DNA from: Lentzea jiangxiensis
Lineage (GTDB): Bacteria > Actinomycetota > Actinomycetes > Mycobacteriales > Pseudonocardiaceae
Assembly (NCBI RefSeq): GCF_900104175.1
Contig: NZ_FNIX01000017.1
Location: 88,935-152,934, forward strand
Direction of reading: 5' to 3'
DNA length: 64,000 bases
Shown here: positions 35,303 to 42,863 of the stretch, one piece after another
Position numbering within the stretch: the first letter of the stretch is position 1
Layout: the number at the start of each line of letters is the position of its first letter
The notes under the pieces: model-generated
The model's input: only the letters and a program-made list of their open reading frames with translations
Databases searched by the model: none
Told to the model about the DNA's origin: nothing
Made by a program: the position numbers and the translations under genes

Positions 35303-36103
35303 ATGGCACGACGACTCGTCGGAACCCTGCTCGCGGCGATCGCCGCCCTCGGCGTGACGACGGCACCCGCCCAGGCCGCCGCCGACTTCACCGGCGTCGT
35401 GGCGCTGGACAACTGCTCCGGCTCCGTGGTCCGCCTGCCCGGTTCCGCGCCGGGGGACAAAGCACTCGTCCTCACGAACGGCCACTGCGTCGAACTGGTG
35501 AAGGCCGGCCAGGTGATCGTCAACCGGACGGTAACCCGCAACTTCACGCTGCTCGACGGTTCCGGCTCGGACATCGCGACGGTGAAGAGCACCAAGCTCC
35601 TCTACGCGACGATGACCGGCACCGACGCCGCGCTCTACCAGCTGACCACGACCTACCAGCAGCTCGAGCAGCAGTACGGCAGCCGCGCGCTGGAACTGTC
35701 CGCCTCGCGCCCGGTCGCCGGGACGGAGATCCGGATCGCCTCCGGCTACTGGAAGCGGATCTACGCCTGCCGGATCGACGGGTTCGTCCACCAGGTCAGG
35801 GAGGCGTCCTGGACCTGGCGCGACTCGCTGCGCTACACGCCGTCGTGCAACACCATCGGCGGCACCTCGGGCTCGCCGATCATCGACGACGCGAGCGGCA
35901 AGGTCGTCGGCGTCAACAACACCGGCAACGAGAGCGGCGGCCGCTGCACGATGAACAACCCGTGCGAGGTCGACGCCTCCGGCGCGATCACCGTGCGCAA
36001 GGGCATCAACTACGGCCAGCAGACGTACGGCTTCGTCCCCTGCTTCGGTCCGGGCACGACGCTGAACCTGTCGCTGCCCGGCTGCGAGGTCGCGAAGCCC
36101 TGA
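35303..36103 (+). CDS. Secreted trypsin-like serine protease
   Basis: S1-type endopeptidase, 266 residues, with a Sec signal peptide (MARRLVGTLLAAIAALGVTT, cleavage after APAQA). The catalytic triad is visible: His61 in TNGHC, Asp108 in TGTDAALYQ and Ser191 in GGTSGSPI. Several cysteines (NCSG, HCVE, YACR, SCNT, RCTMNNPC) suggest disulfides outside the cell. AAGGAC precedes the ATG at 35303. Monocistronic, ending in a terminator. Confidence 0.93.
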   Translation: MARRLVGTLLAAIAALGVTTAPAQAAADFTGVVALDNCSGSVVRLPGSAPGDKALVLTNGHCVELVKAGQVIVNRTVTRNFTLLDGSGSDIATVKSTKLLYATMTGTDAALYQLTTTYQQLEQQYGSRALELSASRPVAGTEIRIASGYWKRIYACRIDGFVHQVREASWTWRDSLRYTPSCNTIGGTSGSPIIDDASGKVVGVNNTGNESGGRCTMNNPCEVDASGAITVRKGINYGQQTYGFVPCFGPGTTLNLSLPGCEVAKP

Positions 36104-36108
36104 CGACG

Positions 36109-36148
36109 GCGAAAGCCGGGACGCCCCTGCCCGCGTCCCGGCTTTCGC
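36109..36148. terminator. Terminator between the protease and hydrolase genes
   Basis: Perfect 15-bp stem GCGAAAGCCGGGACG with its complement around a 10-nt loop, then GTTCTCC. It lies between convergent genes and can serve both. Confidence 0.85.
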
Positions 36149-36157
36149 GTTCTCCCC

Positions 36158-36973
36158 CTACTTCGCGGCGCGCACGATCAGGTCGGCCACCGTCTCGGGC
36201 TGCGACACCGCGATCGAGTGCGAGGCGCCCCGGACCTCGACGACGGCACGGGCGTGGGCGCGGTCGGCCATCCACTTCTGCGCGGCGATCGGGATGTTCT
36301 TGTCCTTGCCCGCCACCACGAAGTACGACGGGATGGCGTGCCACGCGGGGTCGCCGGCCTTCTCGGTCAGCGCGGTGTCGTTGACCGGGCGCTGGGTCGC
36401 CGCCGCCAGGGTCGCGTCCTTGCGCGGGACGTCGGCCGCGAACTGCTGCCAGTACTTGTCCTGCTGGATCACGAGGTCCTTGCTGCCGTCACCGATGTCG
36501 ATGGCCGACAGGGTGTCGCCCAGCGTGCTGCCGGGGAACTTGTTCGACAGCTCGAGGGCGCTCTCGCCCTTCTCCGGTGCGAACGCCGCGACGTAGACCA
36601 GCGCCTTCACGTTCGGGTTGCCCAGCGCGGCCTGCGACTGGACCATGCCGCCGTAGGAGTGTCCGGCGAGGACGATCGGCCCGTCGATGGTGGCGAGGAC
36701 CTTGCGCAGGTACTCCGCGTCACCGGTGAGCGACCGCAGCGGGTTCGCCACCGCGACAACCGGGAAACCCTTGCGCTGCAGACGTTCCACGACACCGTTC
36801 CAACTGGACGCATCGGCGAACGCACCGTGCACCAGCACAACGGTCGGCTTCTTCGAGCCCTGCTCCTGAGCGTCCTGCTTCTGGGCGTCCTCCGCGGCAC
36901 CGGCACCGGACGGAACGACAGCGGCCAGCGCCAGCAGCGTGCCCAGAACGGCGAACACCTTACGAACTCGCAT
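36158..36973 (-). CDS. Secreted alpha/beta hydrolase
   Basis: A 271-residue exported hydrolase. The signal peptide (MRVRKVFAVLGTLLALAAVV) is followed by a lysine/glutamine-rich linker. The fold shows the oxyanion loop VVLVHGAFADASSW, nucleophile Ser106 in GHSYGG and His in GASHSIAVSQPE. This AB-hydrolase subfamily includes esterases of unknown substrate. Its upstream region holds two direct repeats that are probable operators of the OhrR-like gene next door. Confidence 0.9.
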   Translation of the reverse strand: MRVRKVFAVLGTLLALAAVVPSGAGAAEDAQKQDAQEQGSKKPTVVLVHGAFADASSWNGVVERLQRKGFPVVAVANPLRSLTGDAEYLRKVLATIDGPIVLAGHSYGGMVQSQAALGNPNVKALVYVAAFAPEKGESALELSNKFPGSTLGDTLSAIDIGDGSKDLVIQQDKYWQQFAADVPRKDATLAAATQRPVNDTALTEKAGDPAWHAIPSYFVVAGKDKNIPIAAQKWMADRAHARAVVEVRGASHSIAVSQPETVADLIVRAAK

Positions 36974-37029
36974 TGGTCTCTCACTCTCTCGTCGGGCACC
37001 GTGTCAGCGGTGCATCGCACTCGATTAGG

Positions 37030-37075
37030 TCGTGCACGATGTAAGTTACCGGACGAGATACCTCGTACGCGATGT
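37030..37075. promoter_or_regulatory. Direct repeats TCGTGCACGATGT and TCGTACGCGATGT
   Basis: Two related 13-mers start at 37030 and 37063, 33 bp apart (three helical turns), upstream of the hydrolase and just downstream of the MarR-type gene. The first contains the palindrome TCGTGCACGA. Candidate operator pair for the MarR protein. Confidence 0.6.
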
Positions 37076-37083
37076 GTTTCAGC

Positions 37084-37539
37084 TCACTGGCGTTCGGCGC
37101 CGAGCTTCACGCGCTGCAGGGCCTTGCGGAGAACGGTGATCTCCTCGACGGTCATACCGAGCGCCTTGCCGAGCTGGCTGAACATCTCGGCACCGATCCA
37201 CCGCAGGTCACGACCCTTGTCGGTGAGCTGGACGAGCACAGACCGCTCGTCGTCGGGATGCGTGACGCGCAGCAGCAGGCCGCTCTTCTCCAGCCGTTTG
37301 ATCAACGGCGACAGGGTGCTGTACTCGAGGTCCAGCTCTCGCACGAGCTCCCGGATCGGCCTCGAGTCCCGCTCCCACAGCAGCAGCATCACCAGGAACT
37401 GCGGGTAGGTGATGCCCGCCTTGTCCAGGATCGGCCGGTAGAAGCCGGTGACCGCCCGCGACGTCGTGTAGAGGTCGAAGCAGAGCAGGTCGGAGACCGT
37501 GGGGGTCACGGCGGACGGCGCGTCGGGAGTAGTGCTCAC
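37084..37539 (-). CDS. MarR-family regulator, OhrR-like
   Basis: A 151-residue winged-helix repressor (TYPQFLVMLLLWERDSRPIR, DLEYSTLSPLIKRLEKSGLL, HPDDERSVLVQLTDKG). Cys20 in LLCFDLYTTSRA and the following tyrosines occupy the positions of the peroxide-sensing cysteine and tyrosines in OhrR, so it may sense organic hydroperoxides. Start GTG at 37539 is chosen over one 24 bp upstream. The secreted hydrolase gene lies 110 bp downstream on the same strand and is its likely target. Confidence 0.85.
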   Translation of the reverse strand: MSTTPDAPSAVTPTVSDLLCFDLYTTSRAVTGFYRPILDKAGITYPQFLVMLLLWERDSRPIRELVRELDLEYSTLSPLIKRLEKSGLLLRVTHPDDERSVLVQLTDKGRDLRWIGAEMFSQLGKALGMTVEEITVLRKALQRVKLGAERQ

Positions 37540-37650
37540 GCAGTTCAGGCTACTCGGGACCAACCGGTCAAGCGGCGAGATCGGTTACGGCGCCCGAAGA
37601 CGGAACGAGGCCCATCCCGGCCACCACCTCGCGCCGGACTGCGGGACATG

Positions 37651-37674
37651 AGCCAGGCCGACCGCGGCCTGGCT
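37651..37674. terminator. Hairpin at the end of recA-recX
   Basis: Perfect 10-bp stem AGCCAGGCCG/CGGCCTGGCT with a 4-nt loop, immediately after the recX stop. Confidence 0.7.
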
Positions 37675-37675
37675 G

Positions 37676-38182
37676 CTACCAGGGTTCGTCCAGCACCGAG
37701 GCCTCGTCGCCGGCGTTGCGCAACTCGTCGCGCACCACCCGGTAGGCGAGGCCTTCCGCGTAACCCTTGCGCGCCAACGCACCCACGAGCCGGCGGATCT
37801 TCGTCGTCTCGTCCACACCGGACAGGGTGCGCAGGCGTTTGCGGACGAGTTCGCGAGCCCGGTCTTCCTCGGCCTCGTTGTCGACCGCGGCCACGGCCTC
37901 GGCGACCACCTCGTCCGCCACGCCCTTGCGGCGCAGTTCCATGGCGAGGGCGCGGCGGCCCAGGCCGTTGTACGTGTGACGGGAACGGACCCACATCTCG
38001 GCGAACTGCGCGTCGTCGATCAGGCCGGCGCGGTCGAACTTGCCGAGGACGACCTCGGCGGCGCCGGCGCTGATCCCCTTGCGCAGCAGGGCGTCGTGCA
38101 GCTCCTGCCGCGAGCGGGCCCTGGCGGTGAGCAGCGCGTAGCAGATGTCCCGCGCCTTGCGCTGCTCCTCAGCCTCGTCCAA
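37676..38182 (-). CDS. recX: Recombination regulator RecX
   Basis: Modulates RecA filaments. The 168-residue helical protein has the family's three-helix repeats (ARDICYALLTARARSRQELH, GLIDDAQFAEMWVRSRHTY, KGVADEVVAEAVAAVDNEAE). It starts at TTG 38182 with an AGG element, 11 bp after the recA stop. Co-transcribed with recA and thus under the SOS box at 39345. Confidence 0.95.
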   Translation of the reverse strand: MDEAEEQRKARDICYALLTARARSRQELHDALLRKGISAGAAEVVLGKFDRAGLIDDAQFAEMWVRSRHTYNGLGRRALAMELRRKGVADEVVAEAVAAVDNEAEEDRARELVRKRLRTLSGVDETTKIRRLVGALARKGYAEGLAYRVVRDELRNAGDEASVLDEPW

Positions 38183-38193
38183 CCCAGGACCTC

Positions 38194-39240
38194 TTAGAAC
38201 TCGACCGGCGCGGCGGGAGCCGTCTCGTCGGCGTCGAGGGTGGCGCCGATGCCGAGCTTGTCCTTGATGCGCTTCTCGACCTCGTTCGCGATGTCCGGGT
38301 TGTCCAGCAGGAACTTGCGGGCGTTCTCCTTGCCCTGGCCCAGCTGGTCGCCCTCGTAGGTGTACCAGGCACCGGACTTGCGCAGGATGCCCTGGTCAAC
38401 GCCCATGTCGATGAGCGAGCCCTCACGGCTGACGCCCTTGCCGTAGAGGATGTCGAACTCGGCCTGCTTGAACGGCGGCGCGACCTTGTTCTTCACGACC
38501 TTGACCCTGGTGCGGTTGCCGACGGGCTCGCCGCCGTCCTTCAGGGTCTCGATGCGGCGCACGTCCAGACGCACGGAGGCGTAGAACTTCAGCGCCTTAC
38601 CGCCGGTCGTGGTCTCCGGGGAGCCGAACATCACGCCGATCTTCTCGCGCAGCTGGTTGATGAAGATCGCGGTGGTGTTGGACGCGCTGAGCGCACCGGT
38701 GATCTTGCGCAGCGCCTGGCTCATCAGGCGGGCCTGCAGACCGACGTGGTTGTCGCCCATCTCGCCCTCGATCTCGGCGCGCGGCACGAGGGCGGCGACC
38801 GAGTCGATGACGAGGATGTCGAGCGCGCCGGAGCGGACCAGCATGTCCGCGATCTCGAGCGCCTGCTCACCGGTGTCGGGCTGGGAGACCAGCAGCGCGT
38901 CGGTGTCGACGCCCAGCTTCTTCGCGTACTCCGGGTCGAGGGCGTGCTCCGCGTCGATGAACGCGGCGATGCCGCCGGCCTTCTGGGCGTTCGCGACGGC
39001 GTGCAGGGCGACGGTGGTCTTACCGGAGGACTCGGGACCGTAGATCTCGACGACGCGACCCCTCGGCAGACCGCCGATGCCCAGCGCCACGTCCAGCGCG
39101 ATCGCGCCGGTCGGGATCACCTCGATCGGGGCACGGCCCTCCTCGCCGAGGCGCATCACGGAGCCCTTGCCGAACTGCTTGTCGATCTGCGCCAGGGCCA
39201 GCTCGAGCGCTTTGTCCCGGTCGGGTGCTGCGGGTGCCAT
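38194..39240 (-). CDS. recA: Recombinase RecA
   Basis: Strand-exchange ATPase and LexA co-protease, 348 residues. Walker A is GPESSGKTT near residue 65, followed by FIDAEHALDP, the L2 region FINQLREKIGVMFGSPETTT and GGKALKFYASVRLDVRR. The acidic C-terminus is LDADETAPAAPVEF. There is no intein. The ATG at 39240 follows AAGGTGG. A LexA box lies 105 bp upstream. Confidence 0.99.
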   Translation of the reverse strand: MAPAAPDRDKALELALAQIDKQFGKGSVMRLGEEGRAPIEVIPTGAIALDVALGIGGLPRGRVVEIYGPESSGKTTVALHAVANAQKAGGIAAFIDAEHALDPEYAKKLGVDTDALLVSQPDTGEQALEIADMLVRSGALDILVIDSVAALVPRAEIEGEMGDNHVGLQARLMSQALRKITGALSASNTTAIFINQLREKIGVMFGSPETTTGGKALKFYASVRLDVRRIETLKDGGEPVGNRTRVKVVKNKVAPPFKQAEFDILYGKGVSREGSLIDMGVDQGILRKSGAWYTYEGDQLGQGKENARKFLLDNPDIANEVEKRIKDKLGIGATLDADETAPAAPVEF

Positions 39241-39344
39241 CTTGGGTCCACCTTTTGTCGTCTGCCGTTGCTTCGTCATGTTGGACCTGACGCTACTGGC
39301 GGGGTCTGACAATTCTGCGAAGCCGGGGGTCGGGGCCACTGTAG

Positions 39345-39360
39345 CCGAACACGTGTTCGA
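39345..39360. promoter_or_regulatory. LexA (SOS) box of recA
   Basis: CCGAACACGTGTTCGA has one mismatch to TCGAAC-N4-GTTCGA and a 14-bp perfect palindromic core. Confidence 0.88.
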
Positions 39361-39399
39361 GCACACGTGACGCTCCGAACGGCCTGTTCAGCCCGGATT

Positions 39400-39594
39400 T
39401 CAGCGTCGGTTCTCCGGAACTTCGAACGCGTTGCAGACCGCGAGCCATACCTCCTTGGCGCCGATCCCGGCCTCCAGCGCCTGGTCGGCGGTGCGGCCCC
39501 CGAGCGACGACAGCACGTGGTCCTGGGCGATCATCTCGGCCCTGACCTGGCCGAACTCCCCCGCCATGAGTTTGCGGAACATGGTGATGCGCAC
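39400..39594 (-). CDS. DUF3046 protein
   Basis: A 64-residue protein (RITMFRKLMAGEFGQVRAEM, DHVLSSLGGRTADQALEAGI) of the DUF3046 family, conserved upstream of recA in Actinobacteria. The function is unknown; its constant position suggests a DNA-metabolism role, which is inference. The start is GTG at 39594, 9 bp after the MFS gene stop. Confidence 0.93.
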   Translation of the reverse strand: MRITMFRKLMAGEFGQVRAEMIAQDHVLSSLGGRTADQALEAGIGAKEVWLAVCNAFEVPENRR

Positions 39595-39603
39595 CGCCAG
39601 ACA

Positions 39604-40866
39604 CTAACGAACGGGCCTGCGCAGCGACGCGAAGAGGCACACGACCAGCAGCGGCAGCGCGGTGAACCCGACGATCAGGCCGAGCGCCGCGTACGACCAC
39701 GCCGTGACGACGATCCCCGCCACCGCTCCCCCGATGGCGCCGCCGGCGTTCATCACCAGATCGGACAGCCCCTGCGCCGCGGGCCGGTCCTCCACCCTCA
39801 CGGACTCCGTCAGCAGCGCCGAGCCCGCCACCAGCCCGGCGGACCAGCCGAACCCGAGCAGCGCGAGCCCCACGGCGAGCTGCGGGGCGTCGTGCGAGGA
39901 CGCCATCCCCGCGACCCCGGACGCCGCGACCACCAGCGACGCGCCGATCGCGAGCACCGGCACGCGGCCGAGCCGGTCCGCCATCCACCCGAACAGCGGG
40001 CTCGCGGCGTACATGGCGGCGACGTGCAGGCTGATCACGACGCCGACCACGCGCAACGACGACCCGGCGTGGTTCATGTGCACCGGGGTCATCGACATCA
40101 GCCCGACCATCGCGGTGTGGCACAACATCACACCAACGAGTGCAAGTCGTGCCATCGGCCCGAGCGTTCCCCAGACCTTCAGGCCACCGGGAGTCGCGCT
40201 GGAGCCGCCGGCGCAGTGCGGAGATTCAACCGGTCGTGTGCTTCTCACGACGACGAGCGGGTCCGGCCGCAGCCCGAGCTGGATGACGAGCACGGCCACG
40301 ACGAGCACCACGGCCGCGAGCAGGAACGGCCCGGCCCCCGCGGGCAGGCCGAGGACCGCGGCGGCGCGACCGGCGGGATCGGCGAGGTTGGGGCCGATGA
40401 TCGCGCCGATCATGGCCGCCCACACCACACGGGACAGTTCGCGAGCACGGCGATGTGGGTGCGCCAGGTCCGTCGCGGCGTAACGAGCCGCGTAGTTGGC
40501 GCTGGAAGCACCGCCGAACAGGAGGAGTCCCAGCAGCAGCACCTGCCACGAGTCGAGGCCCACGGCGACAGCGGCGGTCAACGCGCCGAGACCGCCCACG
40601 CCGTAGCCGAGAACGAGCGCGGGCCGGCGCCCGCCGCGCTGGGCGAGCCGGGCTCCGGGCAGGGCGAGCAGCGCGGCCCCGGCGACGGCCGCGGTCTGCG
40701 CGAGCCCGCCGACGGCCTCGGACCCGGACAGCGTCGCGGCGATCAGCGTGCTGAACGCGAGGCCGATCGTCACCGCCGCCGACCCGAGGACCTGGGTGCC
40801 GGTCAGCACGCGGACGACCTTGCGCTGCACGTGCTCCACCTGCGGCGCGGCAGTCACCATGATCAC
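39604..40866 (-). CDS. MFS transporter
   Basis: A 420-residue protein with about 12 membrane helices in two halves. The A-motif-like loop is LAQRGGRRPALVLGYG and a second is GWMADRLGRVPVLAIGASL. It is close to MFS_1 members often found beside DUF3046 and recA. Substrate unknown. Several starts are possible (GTG 40866, ATG 40860, GTG 40857). It is probably co-transcribed with DUF3046. Confidence 0.88.
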   Translation of the reverse strand: MIMVTAAPQVEHVQRKVVRVLTGTQVLGSAAVTIGLAFSTLIAATLSGSEAVGGLAQTAAVAGAALLALPGARLAQRGGRRPALVLGYGVGGLGALTAAVAVGLDSWQVLLLGLLLFGGASSANYAARYAATDLAHPHRRARELSRVVWAAMIGAIIGPNLADPAGRAAAVLGLPAGAGPFLLAAVVLVVAVLVIQLGLRPDPLVVVRSTRPVESPHCAGGSSATPGGLKVWGTLGPMARLALVGVMLCHTAMVGLMSMTPVHMNHAGSSLRVVGVVISLHVAAMYAASPLFGWMADRLGRVPVLAIGASLVVAASGVAGMASSHDAPQLAVGLALLGFGWSAGLVAGSALLTESVRVEDRPAAQGLSDLVMNAGGAIGGAVAGIVVTAWSYAALGLIVGFTALPLLVVCLFASLRRPVR

Positions 40867-40913
40867 GATCGTGGCACGCCCGGCGGGCGCGCCGACAGGT
40901 CCATCAGGGGCGG

Positions 40914-42764
40914 TTACTCACCCGGTTGCACGGTCTTCTCGAAGAAGTCGGCCATTTCGTCCGGCTTGAGCTCGTCCGCGTTCTCCTCGGCGGTCTTGGT
41001 GAGGATGCCGAACATGGGGCGGCCCTTGACGGTGAAGACGAGGACGCCGGTGCCGCTCGACGTGGCCGCGCGGTAGTCGCCCTCGAGGCCGTTGCCGGTC
41101 CAGCCGGCCTCGACGCGGTCGGTCTGGAACGACTTCGCGATGGCGTCGGCGTTGTTCTCGGCGCCGGTGACGCTGTCGGTGAGGATGTACTGCACCGCGT
41201 AGCCGTCGCGGATGGTGCAGCTCACGACGGTGCCCTTGATCTCCTCCATGCCGGTGATCTGCGCGGAGTCGGCCTTCTCGCAGCCGCCGCCGTCCGGCAC
41301 GGTGCCCGCGAGCTGCCGCAGGCACTTCGTGAAGCCCTGGCCGTCCTGCGCGGTGTCGTCCTTGCACTCGTCCGCGCTCGGCAGGCTGGGGCCGGAGAAC
41401 GCGAAGACGGCGCCGATGACGCCCGCCACCGCGAGGACCGCGGCGCCGGCGCCGATGAGGACCTTCTTGTTGTCCTTCTTCGGGGCCTGCTGCTGCGGGA
41501 AGTTCATCGGGTAGCTGCCGCTGGTGTTCGGGTTCACCGAGTACGGCCCCGACACCGGGTAGCTGCCGCTCGCCGAGTACGACCCGCTCACGTTCGGGTT
41601 CGGGTACGACCCGCTGACCACGGGGTTCGGGCCGCTGACGTTCGGGTTGCCCACCGGGTGCGGGCCGGTGGCGGCGGGGTTGACCGGCGCGGTGACGACC
41701 GTGGGCGGCTCGACGAACTTGGGCTTGTCGTCCTCGGCCTTGAGCGTGATCGTCGCCTTGTCGACGACCTGCGCGCCGGAGGCGACGATGGTCTCCGGGT
41801 GGTCCGGGCTGGTCGGGACGATGCCGACCTTCTCCGCGATGATCTGCCTGACCAGCGGCATCCGGCAGGAGCCGCCGACGAGGTAGACGTGCTCGGGCGT
41901 GACACCGGCCTTGCGCACCGTCGAGATGACGACCTCGGCGCTGCGGATCAGGCTGGGCCGGACAAGCGCCTCCAGCTCGTCGCGCGTGACGACGACCTTC
42001 TCGAACGGCTCCGGCATGAGCACCTCGACCTGGGGCAGCTCGGAGAGGTCCTCCTTGGCGAGGCGCAGCTCCTCGCGCAGGCCCAGGCGGGCGCGGTGGT
42101 CGTCGACGGTGGTCGGGCGCAGCAGCCGCTGCCAGCCGGCCGGGTCCTTGTGCGAGACCATGCGGCCGATGTGCTCGAGCAGCGCCTGGTCGACGTCGAG
42201 ACCGCCGACGTCGCCGAGGCTGCCGTCGGCGAGGATGCGGTGCTCGGAGTCGAGCACGGAGACGTCGAACGTGTCGGCGCCGAAGTCGTAGACCGCGAGC
42301 GGGCGGCCGCCGCCGAGCGAGGCCACCGCGATGGCCTCGGGAACGGGCACGAGCTCGCCGGTCATGCCCGCGAGCCGCGCCGAGGACAGCAGCTTGTTGC
42401 GCCTGCTCGGGCCCCATTCGGCCGGGTGGGTCAGGCGGATCTCGTCGAGCGCCGCGCCCATCAGCAGCGGCGTCACCGCCTCCATCACGCGCGCGTAGAT
42501 GGCCGCGAGGGCGTCGTTGACGGGCAGGTTCTGCTCGCCGAGCTTGAGCGTGGCCTTGTCGATGTGGCGCTTCGGGTTCGGCTCGTAGCGCGACGGGTCC
42601 TGGCGCGACCGCCGGTCCGCCTCCCTGCCGACGAGCAGGGTGCCGTCCTCCTCGAGGTAGACGGACGAGGGCATCGCGGGCCCTCCGTCCACGTCCACCA
42701 CACCATGGCCGGACAGCACCGCAACCGTGTTGGCGGTGCCCAGGTCGACGGACAGGACGCGCAC
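40914..42764 (-). CDS. Hsp70-like ATPase fused to a membrane-anchored outer domain
   Basis: A 616-residue chimera. Residues 1 to about 345 are a DnaK/actin-like nucleotide-binding domain (VLSVDLGTANTVAVLSG, AVYDFGADTFDVSVLDS, VYLVGGSCRMPLVRQ). The Hsp70 peptide-binding domain is missing. About 355-415 is a low-complexity linker with repeats of SGSYP/SGPYS/NPNVSGS. A membrane helix follows near 428-450, and an exported C-terminal domain with paired cysteines (ADECKDDTA, FTKCLRQL, GGGCEKADS, VSCTIRDG). It looks like a signalling or envelope-stress protein; function unknown. Starts at GTG 42764. Confidence 0.85.
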   Translation of the reverse strand: MRVLSVDLGTANTVAVLSGHGVVDVDGGPAMPSSVYLEEDGTLLVGREADRRSRQDPSRYEPNPKRHIDKATLKLGEQNLPVNDALAAIYARVMEAVTPLLMGAALDEIRLTHPAEWGPSRRNKLLSSARLAGMTGELVPVPEAIAVASLGGGRPLAVYDFGADTFDVSVLDSEHRILADGSLGDVGGLDVDQALLEHIGRMVSHKDPAGWQRLLRPTTVDDHRARLGLREELRLAKEDLSELPQVEVLMPEPFEKVVVTRDELEALVRPSLIRSAEVVISTVRKAGVTPEHVYLVGGSCRMPLVRQIIAEKVGIVPTSPDHPETIVASGAQVVDKATITLKAEDDKPKFVEPPTVVTAPVNPAATGPHPVGNPNVSGPNPVVSGSYPNPNVSGSYSASGSYPVSGPYSVNPNTSGSYPMNFPQQQAPKKDNKKVLIGAGAAVLAVAGVIGAVFAFSGPSLPSADECKDDTAQDGQGFTKCLRQLAGTVPDGGGCEKADSAQITGMEEIKGTVVSCTIRDGYAVQYILTDSVTGAENNADAIAKSFQTDRVEAGWTGNGLEGDYRAATSSGTGVLVFTVKGRPMFGILTKTAEENADELKPDEMADFFEKTVQPGE

Positions 42765-42863
42765 CGTGCTCCCCTCGAAGGACGTACTGCCGGTGATCGT
42801 GCCACAGGGGGCTCTGACGGGTGCTCGGACCTGCGTAATCAGAAATTGTCGGACCCCGGGGTC

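Noticed and set aside
24018..37539. Integrated plasmid or prophage island
   Set aside because: No integrase, tRNA target, attachment repeats or phage genes were found; base composition looks uniform.
40926..42863. Upstream in-frame extension of the Lhr reading frame
   Set aside because: It runs antisense through the Hsp70-like gene; family similarity begins only after about 42876.
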